From NCBI GenBank assembly GCA_023053575.1, contig JAKZAP010000001.1, positions 27,608,533 through 27,672,532 of the forward strand: DNA of 64,000 nt. The letters run 5' to 3'. A program made the position numbers and the translations under genes. The notes under the pieces are model-generated. The model saw nothing but the letters and a program-made list of their open reading frames with translations, was not told where the DNA came from and made no database searches. Source of the stretch: Branchinecta lynchi. Taxonomy: Eukaryota; Arthropoda; Branchiopoda; Anostraca; Branchinectidae. This document shows, one piece after another, positions 10,807-20,929 of the stretch (position 1 is the stretch's first letter; each line of letters starts with the position of its first letter).

Positions 10807-12120
10807 GGGATCTCAAAATTTAAGTGACGGGATCCCTCTGATTTCGTAGAAATTGTCCGTCTGTCTCTCCGCCCCTCCGTCCGTCTATCCATCCGTCCGT
10901 CTGTCCACCTGTTGGCCCGATAACTATCAAAGGGGTTGAGATATTTTGTTCAAGCCTGGCATGAGGGCTCTTTGGGTCAAAGTGCAGGTCAAGATCAAAG
11001 ACGTCTGTATTTAGGGACGGGGAAGGGTTTTCAAACTGAGGGGCGAAACTATTTTCTAAAGATAATGAGACAAGGAATTTAGAGGTAAGGAGACGTGCTG
11101 AATCCTAATATGAAAATTATTTTCTTGGCGGACTCTTATCCGGAATAAAAACCGGATAATTTGTGAAAAGTAGAAGTTTAATCTGAAGCTGATTAGAGTT
11201 TAAAGGTAGGGACATGATGAATCCGAACATAATATTTGTTCCTTGCCGTAGAAGTGGTTCACCCGGAATCCGGCAAAACTGGAAAATTTCTGAAAAGTTA
11301 AAGTTTAATCTGAAGCTGATTAGAAATTTTATTTAGGGGTAAGAAGAGATGCTGAATCCTAATATCAAAATTATTTTCTTGTCGGACAAGTAGTTGGCCC
11401 GGAATCCGGCCACAACCAGAAAATTTAGCATGAAGTTTTACAACCCAATGCCATGGTCGGCATAGGGTGAGGAGACATGCTGTTGCAGCTTTCAAACCTG
11501 CTGAAGACAAATTATTCGGTATCGGGGTAAGGAGACATACTGAATCCAATTTTGAACTTTATGTTTTTGACGGATAAGCTGGCAAAAATTGCCAAGACCC
11601 GGAGATTTGGAGCGAATGATTCGCCTCTCAGTGCTAGAGGCTTTTTTGCTCTGCATGCAGTTTGCCGTGATTAGTCTGCTGCTAAAAGAGGAATTGGTTA
11701 AGTGGTCAAGTTGGTCTGAAGTAGATTAGAGATGTATTCAAAGTCAGCTTGGGCTCAAGGAATATTTAGGTTAGAGATGAGAATTTGGGGTAAACATGCA
11801 TGCTGAATCTATATCTGAACTTGATTATAGGCTATAGCAAAATGTTAAAGCCTACTGCTAAAAGGAGGAATTTGGTTAGGTGGTCAAGTTGGTCTGAATT
11901 ATGTATTCAAACCAGCTTGGGCTCGAGGAACATTTAGATTCGAGATGAGATAAACTTGTGGCAACATGCATGTTGAATCTGTATCTAAACCTGGTTTTAG
12001 GCTATGGTAAAATGTTAAAGGCGTCTGGCAAAGACAGGAAATTTACAATATTCGCTTGTCTGATCCAAGTAGTCCAACAAATATTCGATATTTGGGATCC
12101 CATAATAACCTTTGGTCTTA
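10807..12120 (+). mobile_element. Family B element with internal duplication
   Basis: Starts GGGATCTCAAAATTTAAGTG, has the (GTCC)n stretch and family units, and ends GGGATCCCATAATAACC then TTTGGTCTTA. It lies directly downstream of another family B copy in the same orientation. Inside, a segment starting GCTAAAAGRGGAATT is tandemly duplicated about 172 bp apart (11681 and 11852). Both copies carry the family C tail (AAAGTCAGCTTGGGCTCAAG near 11738; a diverged one near 11905), so a family C piece inserted before the duplication. Confidence 0.75.
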
Positions 12121-12960
12121 TTTGTCTCGGACCCAACTGTCAAACTAAAAGAAATAAATGAGAATCTTCTGCCATCATCCAACCGTCTTTTTGCCCATTG
12201 CCCAGTGCGCCAGCTAGTGCAGTAAATTTATTATAAATTTATTTATTTATTAATTCGTGATTCGTTGTTTGTTTTTATTTATCTTTTGCTTTTGTTGTAC
12301 ATATTGTGATAATGCCGCTCTGTATTTCTTGTTAAAGCGTTTATTTACTTATTTTTCTGTATATACTGTGCAAATGCCTTATTTTTATGCTGCATGTAAA
12401 TCAATTCATTCATTCATTTAATTATGTTTCGGTTTGGACTGCAAGTCCTGCTTGTTTTATTACCACTATTAAATCTGAAACTCAAAAATTTGAAAAAGAA
12501 AAAGTACGGACTAATAGTACGCAAAAGAAAGAAAGTTGGATGAATTCAAATTATTGCCTTAATCTCCTCGCACGTTTCAGTTAAAGACGTGCTACACTGT
12601 TTCTGCTTAAAATTCGTTTTGCAGTTCTGTGTAAGCTTCTTCGTTCACAGAAGTCTTATTAAAACATAACAAAACTGCACATTCATTCACTTCAAACCGT
12701 TTGGTAAAAACCCTTTTCTCATAATTTGCTTTCTCACATTTATCCGATGCGTTGCGTTGATTGTATTTTGGTTAAAGTGTTAGGTACACTTCATTTAGGA
12801 TAGTGTAGGCTAATTGTTTTTTTTAAATGACTTAGAGTTTTTATGAAAGTATATGGTCTAGTTATTAGTCTGTGGACCGATTGTGTGAATTTTATTATAT
12901 TTTTTTTCTGCTCGCCAGCTTTGGCGGATAAAAATAAATGAATTGACTTGAATTGAATTG
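12121..12960 (+). mobile_element. Probable LINE 3' end
   Basis: AT-rich, A/T-run sequence ending in GGCGGATAAAAATAAATG and an (AATTG)n-like tail at about 12935-12961. The tail type matches the LINE at 29537-30515 on the other strand. No reverse transcriptase is readable, so only the 3' boundary is well supported. Confidence 0.45.
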
Positions 12961-12961
12961 A

Positions 12962-13388
12962 TAACCTATAATATCACTTTTTCTTGCGATTCTTAAATTT
13001 TTCACGAGCCACTGAATCGTCGAATAGCAAATGCATTTTCACGGGTGTTCGATGTCATCTTCCAAACATTTAATCCTTGGGAATATTCTGAACGTCTCCT
13101 TTACTTTGTATATTCTTACTTGCTTGAAACTCTATCTATGTAGAACAGGAATGTTTGATGCCTGGAATCGTATATTCTTTTTATGGTAAACCGCGACAGG
13201 GACCTAGAGTAGTTTTCACATCTTTGGGGTTTCGATAAAGCAAAAGGTGAAAATTTTTCAGGTTTGGATGCTGCCTTTTTCGTTGGGAATGGAGATCTGA
13301 TTGTTAGAAATGTGCCGGAACTTGGTGAAGTTTCCACTGAAGAACAATGCTTTTATTGCCAAGAAGTAATTTTGTAAATTTTATTTAT
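12962..13388. other. Unassigned sequence upstream of opsin exon
   Basis: AT-rich, no recognised gene or repeat. It would be part of the intron preceding the TM2 exon if the opsin first exon lies further upstream. Confidence 0.5.
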
Positions 13389-13583
13389 CCAGGGTTGGTC
13401 ACCAAAAGTAACTTCGTACACCCTGGAAAGTAACCCAAAAGTATCTCAAAGTAACCCAAAGTAACCCAATGTATCTCAATGCAATGTAACCCAAAGTAAT
13501 CAAAAGCAACCCAAAATAACCCTGAGTAACCCAAAGTATCCTGAAGTAACTCGTACACCCTGGTTCTTGGTGACCAACCCTGG
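13389..13583. mobile_element. 195-bp MITE abutting an opsin exon
   Basis: Ends CCAGGGTTGGTCACCAA and TTGGTGACCAACCCTGG are perfect inverted repeats, with a second inverted CGTACACCCTGG block inside. The interior is imperfect tandem GTAACCCAAA. Flanks TTATTTAT and TTATTAAT match 7 of 8, suggesting an 8-bp target duplication as for hAT elements (a 4-bp TTAT is the alternative). It ends 28 bp before the exon at 13612, leaving only ATTAAATTTTGCAG and a short AT stretch as the acceptor region. Confidence 0.8.
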
Positions 13584-13611
13584 TTATTAATAACTTAATT
13601 AAATTTTGCAG

Positions 13612-13742
13612 GTTTCGTCGGCTTAGAAGTCCGGCAAACACTTTTGTCGTCAACCTAGCTTTTTGTGACCTGTGCGCTGCAGCCCTACATCCGATGACGT
13701 CATATTCCTCATTTAGAGGCGAATGGGCTTTTGGGAAAATAG
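13612..13742 (+). CDS. Opsin exon encoding TM2 (partial gene)
   Basis: Visual-type G-protein-coupled receptor exon, called from three in-phase exons (with 24413-24558 and 30913-32058). It reads FRRLRSPANTFVVNLAFCDL, then CAAALHPMTSYSSFRGEWAF and GKI, the opsin intracellular loop 1, TM2 and extracellular loop 1 with the usual LRxPAN and NLAxxD landmarks. The acceptor is TTTTGCAG at 13604-13611 and the donor GTAAGC at 13743. The exon starts with the last base of a codon and ends with the first base of a glycine codon completed in the next exon. The preceding exon (N-terminus and TM1) must end in the matching phase and was not found. A 195-bp MITE lies immediately upstream. Gene subtype cannot be fixed without a tree. 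Confidence 0.9.
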
Positions 13743-14889
13743 GTAAGCTTGTCTATATAATAATAAATATGAAATAGGTAATGTTAGTATAAAATACTTA
13801 TTAGTAGACATTTGTTATTATAAACGTATCTTAATATACATTATTACAAAACAAATATAAACTTGTGCCTTGTTTGCGAAAACGCAACATGTGCTTCGCG
13901 AACGGAAAACGTACTCAACGCAAGAACAGGATTGGAGTTCTTAGTTCCGTTTGTGGTAGCGCGACCTGTCCCGGAGAGAATAAGAATCCAAAGAAATACT
14001 AAAGCATTCTAACCCTTGAGGCACCAATCTAGTTCAGAGCAAATTTACAAAGCTGGGGCAACAGCCCAACACAAAATGAGAAAATAAAATAGAAAATAAT
14101 GCGACACGTTGTAGGTCTTTCCCCACTTTTGGCTCTATTAACAGACGGGAATTAGTATTCAATTCGCTTGTGCTAATATCAATTCTATGAGTTATCAGAA
14201 AATCGTGCATTAGTGCAAGCTATGGCGTTGTCGATCGATACAGCCACATACAGGGCCTTCAAAAATCGTGCATTCTCGTTATACCCGTTCTCTTACTAAG
14301 AGAAGCTCCATGTATGGTGTAATGGTGGTAAAGTCTTCTTCTTTTTAGTCCAGTTCTACTCGGTTCTACTTCTCTTCCTACTTCTGTTTCTTTTGTATTC
14401 TCTCTTTTTCTTTTTCTATAACCCGTTAACAAACTATACAACAAAAATTCAAGAGCAGAGCAGAAAAGACAAATTCGTAATGCACGGGATGGAAGAGAGG
14501 CGACAAATTTGTGACGCACATTTTGTAACTACAACAAAAAATAAATGACCCTCAGTGTGCTTTTTTATGTGCATATACTATCAGTAGGCTACACCGTAAA
14601 AAATAAAACTCTTCGCTTTCAGATAACTTATTCTGCAGTATTTTGCATTCTAGCGTTTTAATTCTCCATTGAATTTTAACTCTCTAAAATCGGATAAAAA
14701 ATCTGCAAAATTCGGCAAAATTAATGAAGTCCGATGTAGGAGAGACTTTTTACAGTGTATCCAAACTTGGGCTACGTTCCAGCAAGTTATTACAAGTTAT
14801 GATGAGCGCCATGTTGTGATAGTTACACTTCGCTCTTAGGAACGAAAATAATAACAACGCGGACTTCGTCATCACTCTTACGGGAATTA
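13743..14889. other. Opsin intron, first part
   Basis: AT-rich intronic sequence without a recognised repeat. Short segments repeat locally (AAAATCGTGCATT at 14200 and 14261). The whole intron runs 13743-24412 (10,670 bp). Confidence 0.6.
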
Positions 14890-14988
14890 TTAGTGATGGG
14901 TGATGTTTGCATTTTCGATATTCGACAGTCGATATATTAATATCGATATTCGATATTTCATATATGATATATCATATCGATATATCAG

Positions 14989-15095
14989 TAGTGAACTGAA
15001 AGACAAAAATGCTGCTCAGCCGAGATTTGAACTCAGGACCCTCTGCTTACAAGGCAGGCGCTCTACCAACTGAGCTACCGAGGGGCTTGAGAACA
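14989..15095 (-). mobile_element. tRNA-headed SINE, minus strand
   Basis: On the minus strand CCTCGGTAGCTCAGTTGG gives a good pol III A box and GAGTTCAAATC a B box. The anticodon arm would have loop CTTGTAA, anticodon TGT (threonine-like). The acceptor stem pairs poorly and no clean 3' end follows, so it is not a functional tRNA. Immediately downstream comes TTTTGTCTTTCAGTTCACTA, which is shared with the SINE at 54797, marking both as SINEs with a common 3' block. Confidence 0.7.
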
Positions 15096-15205
15096 GAGTT
15101 CGCAAGCCACTAGAATAGTCTGGTAGAAGCCGGCCATAGGAACAGTGATCAAGCCCGAAGGCAAATTATCTCACCAGTTCACATCCCCATGTCGCGGAAA
15201 TTAAT

Positions 15206-15416
15206 AATAATACATAGATGGCGCTCTACACAAGGGACTTGTACGTGACTAAATAGATATTTAGTTTTCACCATGAGACCCCGCCATGTGGGTCTTGGTA
15301 TGTCTACGTGGCTCCGACAATGGAGTCCTAGACTTCTAAATTATATTCGAAAAACTGTTTCTGGTTTATTGGTCACAGTACAAGTCCCTTGTGTAAAGTG
15401 CCATCTATGTATTATT
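15206..15416. mobile_element. 211-bp MITE nested in the hAT-like element
   Basis: ATAATACATAGATGGCGCTC near 15207 and the right end around 15380-15416 are inverted repeats of about 38 bp with few mismatches (ACACAAGGGACTTGTAC inner part). The flanks are AT-rich and palindromic (ATTAAT), so the target duplication cannot be fixed. It is younger than the element it interrupts. Confidence 0.8.
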
Positions 15417-15760
15417 AATCGCTATATCAATATCGATATTCGATAATCGATATATCAATATCGATATTTCAGTACTATGTTTCACTACAATAAATGTCTC
15501 ATATCGCCAAAATTTGAAAACAGAATTGTTGTTGAAAATGTCTTGCATCATCTAAAACTTTGATTTAATAAAATTGAATTACGAAACACACATTGCTCAA
15601 GTTTGGGTATAGAAAAAATGTAACGATGTTGGATTATTTACAACAATTATAAATCTACAAATATCCTTATCGATATCAAGATTTACGTTTCGATATTCGA
15701 TATCGGTGTTTGGTCCGATCGATACATCGCTATCGATGCCGATCATCGCCCAGCACTGTA

Positions 15761-16454
15761 GGGAGTTCCTGGTGAAATGGTAGTTATTTGCTCCGGACCA
15801 GAGCAAATTAACACTAGTGAGTATCGCCAAGATTTATGTTCTCCACGCTTTGTAAACGAACCATACTCGTAGCGCCACCCGCTACGCGTGCGGAATTTAA
15901 AGCGAGACAAATTGTAACGATCGTAACAGTCGTGGGACGAAAATAATAAGAGGGAGGAGCTAATTTATTTATTACGGCGGCCTCTGGAACGACGATAATA
16001 ACAAGTATCGTAACGATCTGGAACGCTACCTTGGATTTCTCAATCCTGATGGAATTTTCAGTTTTTGTTTCATACAAATCTCAGTTGGGGTATCTATCAA
16101 GGTGCAACAAGATTTCAGGCACCAAACATTCATGTCTTCACTAATTATTCACAGGTGTTTTAGTCTTCTCGTCGGAAGAATTTAGGAATCCCAACACAGC
16201 TGAATTGTGCGGAAACAGTGGTCAGCTATAATGAAGGTGGTTAATCATTATTCAAGTCGATAACAAGCTGCATAGCGCTATAGCCTACTTGATGTTTACG
16301 TCTTAATACACACCCTTGTTCAAATTGAAAGTAAAAGGTTCTCGTCAATGCAACATTCGGTGTTGCAATATTGATACAATTTTTCGAGCTTCTAAAGATC
16401 AGAAAAAGTGGTCTTAGTGCTACTTGAGGTTCACGAGTCCTTTGACGCACATTA
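15761..16454. repeat. Fragment related to the 23089-23463 MITE, then intron
   Basis: CAGAGCAAATTAACACTAGTGAG at about 15800, with TCGCCAAGA, matches the left end of the MITE at 23089 (CAGAGCAAATAACACTAGGG). CTCGTAGCGCCACCC near 15868 matches its inner right half in complement. Its own right end was not found. The remainder to 16454 is unassigned intronic DNA. Confidence 0.5.
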
Positions 16455-16830
16455 TATTGTTAAAAACTACTAAATTAACGGATAGACAGCATTGGTCCTC
16501 GGACTGATGATAAGCAGTCGTTACAGAACAAAACGGGTTCTTTTGGAGAAAAGTTGTTACTTCAACTTCCAACGAAGTATTACTTTAGTGTTTCCCGTGG
16601 CAACCCTGACGACGATGCTCCTCCCTCGGCCCGCTGGCGGAACCAACTGAGCGATCTGATTGGCTCTGCATTAGCCAAAATAGAACCCTGGGGCTATTCT
16701 TATTCTACGGCGTATTACAGCGCGCCCCGAAGAAAAGAGGAATCTGCATAACGTATTACGCCTATTTGAACAATACATTAGAGAATCCGCAATACTATTA
16801 CGCAATACCTTAAACTATTTTGACACTACG
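16455..16830 (+). repeat. Family R repeat, copy 1
   Basis: About 370 bp homologous, in opposite orientation, to 32580-32915. Shared blocks are GGATAGACAGCATTG / complement near 32880, AGAAAAGTTGTT, the GCCCGCTGGCGGAACCAA-like block, CTGATTGGCTCTG and GGCGTATTACAGCGCGCCCC. It holds no open frame consistent between copies, so it is non-coding. Ends and target duplication were not resolved. Confidence 0.7.
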
Positions 16831-18240
16831 GATGATAGAAGAGTTTATAGGTGTTTCGAGAAAAGAGTTGGTTTTGAGAAGAAACTTATTATTTTGAAAC
16901 AGTCTTTGTAAAAAAGATCATTTGTTCTTGTTTAGAGAACTAAACAAGACACACTTCCATGAATAAAGTAGCCTAGTATTTTACCCAAAAACTGAAGTCG
17001 AGAAAGTAACGAGGAAGAACATGGAAGAATGTATGGAAGCCATTTTCATTAAAATAGAGTTCGTAGAAACAAAACTTTTCAAGAGGAGACTGTTCTGGGG
17101 GAATTTCAAAATCAATTCCATGGGCTCCATTCCAAGCGGCTCTTTCATGGAGTTGAAAGTAAATGTGGTGTACGAATTTCAAGGGTTTAAGCATGGTTTT
17201 AAGGTTCTCTGAAACCTCAATATCCGTCAAGACGAATTACCCGAGATAGTGCCCAAACCCATTGCAGCTAGACAGTCATTTCATTTTTCTCATTTCATTT
17301 ATTGGTACTACACATATTGGCACAAATACATAACAAGAGACATTATAATAACATATTATATCTTTTATTACCTTAATATCTCGTACAATTCACTCGCTAG
17401 CATTGGATCGTCGTACAGTTTACCACCAATACACATAATAACACTATAAAAGTCATTTTGATAATAAGTTTAAAAATTCACAGTCGACACTTAATATATA
17501 CAATTTTCCTTTCTAATTACTACATAGAATTAAAGTGGTGTACGAAGTAGGGTACAAAACACAATATTCCCTGAAGCTATCTTGTTCGGCAACAATAGCA
17601 TAATAATCTAGGGACTAAATGCGGAGTCTATTCTTTCCTCACTACACTTCTTAAAATCCTTCGTTCCGTGCTTTGGCAAGAAGTAGGCTGCCATGAAAAA
17701 GTTTTAGATTTATAAGTTTTTGTGCCATTTCTCTTGCATTATAGTTTCAATGTCATTTTGACATCAAAATGTTTAAATCGGATAGAACCCAGACCAGACG
17801 GCTGGAATTCTTGCCAAAAATTATCATCCCAGTCGTCAATCCCGTCCAGAATGATTTAAATTTTGTCATCTTCCAAGTTGAACGTGAAGATCCGATCGTC
17901 AGTCATTACTGCTTAAAAAATGGTAACAGTTGCTATGTCGATCGTTTCGACATATTCCCTCTTGAGGGAATCTGAACGAAAGCCTGACGGGAATATCGAA
18001 ACGGATCCGACAGAGTAACTCAAATAGGTTCATTAACCCTAAGGAAATAAAGGCAGTGGCTTGCAACGACGTGGGAATTTTCAATGTGAAGCATAGAACT
18101 TTTCTGAAAATTTCCTTTAGGCTTTTTCTGTTGTCCTGTCGGTAAACTTGAATTACTTGAGAGGACCTATTTGATTTACCTACTTCATTCAGTAATCCGG
18201 TCATGGTCTAAAAATTTGAGGTTAAAGCTCTAATTTTTGC
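16831..18240. other. Opsin intron, unassigned
   Basis: AT-rich; no gene, RNA or repeat family recognised. Short open frames at 17769-17975 and 17899-18204 overlap on opposite strands and match nothing I know. Confidence 0.5.
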
Positions 18241-18558
18241 AGCTAAATTTGGTTAAAATTGCTCTGCAGAGTTTTTCAGTGGATGCTCCATCTCGGATCT
18301 TTAACTCGTTTTTATGTAACGTGTTGTCCCCAGATGACCCATCTATTCCCCCCTCCCGTCTTCCGTGCGTCGGTCCGAGAGGAATACTGGAATAAGTTTT
18401 CCCCATATCCCGCTAATTCTTCTACCCAATTGTTACGTAGTTTCATTCCATCATTTATTTCTGGTAATTTCTTGTAAGTGTCTTTGTATTTTGTAAATTT
18501 ATATTCCTGTTCTAGCTTTTAGCTATTCAAATTAAACTTGATTGATTGATTGATTCTT
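18241..18558 (+). mobile_element. LINE 3' end with (ATTG)n tail
   Basis: Short C-terminal LINE-like frame (18259-18477) followed by a 3' UTR ending TTCAAATTAAACTTGATTG and (ATTG)n to about 18556. The terminal 75 bp are repeated inverted at 18641-18720. Confidence 0.55.
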
Positions 18559-18640
18559 ATAGGCTTACTTAGTATAAAACAGTTGTTTGGTCTCGAGCCC
18601 ACTCCCGCCAAATTGTCTCTTTGCATATTCTTTAGATTTA

Positions 18641-18765
18641 TAATCAATCAATCAATCAATCAATCAAGTTTAATCCGAATAGCTAAAAGCTAGAAAAGGA
18701 ATACAAATTTACAAATACACAGATTTACATAGACTTACATTATAATAGATTTACATACCACTACT
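18641..18765 (-). mobile_element. Second copy of the same LINE tail, inverted
   Basis: (AATC)n then AAGTTTAATCCGAATAGCTA, AAGCTAGAAAAGG and ATACAAATTTACAAATACAC: the complement of 18470-18558. The two copies face tail to tail, 83 bp apart. Confidence 0.7.
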
Positions 18766-18879
18766 TAGATTAGAATTCGGTTTATAATCATTTGGCTGAG
18801 AAGAAACTTAGCTTGTAGGCTATGCATTGATTTGTAGAACAACCATTACAGATTTCGTGACGAAATTATTCACGCAAGG

Positions 18880-19362
18880 CGCTCGGAAGGTTGTCTAGTG
18901 CTTTTTGGGGCCCATATATCCACTATTGTTCCGGAATTTACCATATCCTAAGGAAAAAAGATGTTAAAAATTCGAGAAGTGGTTTCTTTAAGTACTGTAA
19001 ATTTCTGATGTATCTTCCAAAGTCTTTTCGTAACCGTAAAATGGTTTTGAATTTTAATGTTCAGCATAGTATTAATACACTTTTTCGTTCGCATTCAGAT
19101 CTATTTTCCCTCCACAAACATCCTGCCCTCTCAGCCCATGAAATTACTAGCCAGTTTTCCATTCCTGAACCCGATTAATGTGCTTGTCACTGTGTACAAA
19201 TTTTAAGTCTATTTAGTGTTTTTATTATTTATATGAAAAGAATGTTGTCGTGTTTATTTACATTGTTTTGTTTAAGTGTTTTAATATGTATATTTTACTT
19301 TTGTATTTTATTCATACTCCACTGTTACGCAAAAAGCGGGTCATAAATAAATAAATTGATTT
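18880..19362 (+). mobile_element. LINE 3' end, GCGGGTCATAAATAAATAAA tail
   Basis: An open frame 18891-19178 looks like the last part of a LINE ORF2 but has no diagnostic motif. Its 3' UTR ends GTTACGCAAAAAGCGGGTCA then TAAATAAATAAATT. The last 105 bp (19258-19362) recur almost exactly at 50615-50725, which establishes a mobile family. Confidence 0.65.
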
Positions 19363-19504
19363 ATATTGTACTCAATGTGAAATGAGAGAGTTGGTCTCGA
19401 CCTGTTCTTAGCCATCAAGGTTCAAGGTTCAAGGTTTAATTTACACTTCTGTATAAAATCAAAATAAAATCTCAGTCGAATTGTGCAATGTCGATCTGCT
19501 ACAT

Positions 19505-19560
19505 TCTCGAGTCTGGTATCAATCAATCAATCAATTTTACTGCAGTAAAAAATTACCATA
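19505..19560 (-). mobile_element. LINE tail stub
   Basis: (ATCA)n at 19510-19530 followed by ATTTTACTGCAGTAAAAAATTACC, the pattern of a very short minus-strand LINE insertion ending in (ATTG)n. A palindrome CTGCAG is central. Confidence 0.4.
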
Positions 19561-19700
19561 TAAGAAAAAAAACAGTGAAAAAAAAAGAAAGAAGGCCTCA
19601 AAATACGCTGATTATTGTTTATTTTAAAACATAAACAGTCTCTTCAGGATCGCCAAGTGTGTTCTGACAAGGCTGCTGCTGCTGCTCTACCTTTAAGTTA

Positions 19701-20010
19701 CATTTATTCAAACAATGTTTACAACGGATACGTCAGCTATGATGTTTCATCAGCGATATTTCGGCCCTTCTTGGCAAGGGTGCTCGTCAGGCTGTCAATC
19801 TTCTGGTTCAACTTCGGGGAAGGAAACAAACCTGTAATCAAAACCTGTTTCCTTCCCCGAAGTTGAACCAGAAGATTGACAGCCTGACGAGGACCCTTGC
19901 CAAGAAGGGCCGAAATATCGCTGATGAAAAATCATAGCTGACGTATCCGTTGTAAACATTGTTTGAATAAATGTTTCAAAGTCAGCTTGGGCTCAAAGAA
20001 TCTTTAAGTT
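19701..20010. repeat. Family C fold-back repeat, long perfect arms
   Basis: Left arm 19701-19833 and right arm 19842-19973 are near-perfect complements around a few central bases (AATCAA), over 120 bp each. Landmarks are CATTTATTCAAACAATG / CATTGTTTGAATAAATG at the outside and TTCCTTCCCCGAAGTTGAAC inside. The right arm carries CTGACGA, a stem formed by GGACCCTT and AAGGGCC, and GAAATATCGC. The family tail TTTCAAAGTCAGCTTGGGCT follows to about 20010. Confidence 0.9.
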
Positions 20011-20020
20011 ACCTTTAAAG

Positions 20021-20395
20021 CCAGGCTTCACCTTCCAGATTACCAGACGTCCGAAGCTTCCGCATAGTCAAGCCAACCCTTCCAGATTTTCATGATAATG
20101 ATGACGTCTAGTTTTGCTATTCTTCAACATTTTCTAGATGTCCCCTTCGCATTTCAAATATCTCTTGCATCCCAGTCACAACTGTCAATCACTTTCCCTT
20201 TCCTTCCTACATTTGCATATTTGTTCTGGCTCTAGAACGGATTGCCTCTATGGTACCTTCCAGACATCCGGAATCTGGGGTGTCCAACACCCCGGACTTC
20301 CAGACGTTTTTGGCCTGGCTTCACCTTCCAGATCCGTCTCTACGAAAACGGTTGTCTGGAATCCGGAAGAAAATTCAGAAGGTGAAGCATCGCTT
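20021..20395. repeat. Inverted-repeat unit with GCTTCACCTTC ends
   Basis: GCTTCACCTTC at about 20027 and GAAGGTGAAGC at 20379-20389 are inverted. The block GCCAGGCTTCACCTTCCAGA at 20022 also recurs directly at 20312 (GCCTGGCTTCACCTTCCAGA). Interior has GGGGTGTCCAACACCCC. Probably a short non-autonomous element; target duplication not seen. Confidence 0.5.
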
Positions 20396-20929
20396 TTACT
20401 GCTAGACAGAACTACTTGTTACTGAATCCGCTCACCCTTTTTTGCTCCTTTATTTCTCGCATTTCTTTCCAAATGAGCATTACAAATGTCTGAGAAATCC
20501 TGGTATCTCCAGGAATTCTTAATTATTTTCTAGTTTTGGGACTCTGCCATCACTTTTAGTTGGTCTATGGGGTTTGCTTTATAAAAGTGACCTACGTAGT
20601 ATCTGGATTGTGGATAAAGTCGTGTTTTCATTTAGCACATTTATTTCACGATAATACAGTTCTGGAAATTGTCTGACAGTTTGATTTTATTGCCTTTCTT
20701 CTTGGGAGAGCTGTCGGCGGATTTCAATGTTTTCGGCGAATTATCTCGGCCGGGAGAAATGTCTTCTACTTTAAATGGAAAGGATGACAGGAGAATGGGC
20801 CGACCTTTGAGAGGCAAAGGGAAGTGAAAACCTGACAAGGCTATTGGCCATCGCATTATTTGCCCATCCTGACCGAAAAATGGCAATTTTGCTTCTTGAT
20901 TGGCTTATCCCGTTCCGAAACCTAACAAG
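20396..20929. other. Opsin intron, unassigned
   Basis: No gene or repeat recognised. Minus-strand open frames at 20641-21052 are short and partly inside family A. Confidence 0.5.

Larger units (their letters stand above)
14890..15760. mobile_element. hAT-like element carrying nested insertions
   Basis: The left end reads TTAGTGATGGGTGATG and the right end, complemented, TACAGTGCTGGGCGATG, a diverged terminal inverted repeat. Flanks GGGAATTA (14882-14889) and GGGAGTTC (15761-15768) agree at 6 of 8, a decayed 8-bp duplication. Subterminal DNA is rich in GATATC/ATCGATAT motifs on both sides (14916-14990, 15420-15475, 15660-15735). A SINE on the minus strand (14989-15095) and a second inverted-repeat element (15206-15416) lie inside it. 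No transposase is seen. Confidence 0.7.

Noticed and set aside
13399..13653. Minus-strand open frame with YFGLL-type repeats
   Set aside because: It is the GTAACCCAAA tandem interior of the MITE read through, extending into the opsin exon antisense.
15000..15090. Functional threonine tRNA gene
   Set aside because: Acceptor stem mismatches and the SINE block shared with 54874 indicate a tRNA-derived SINE.
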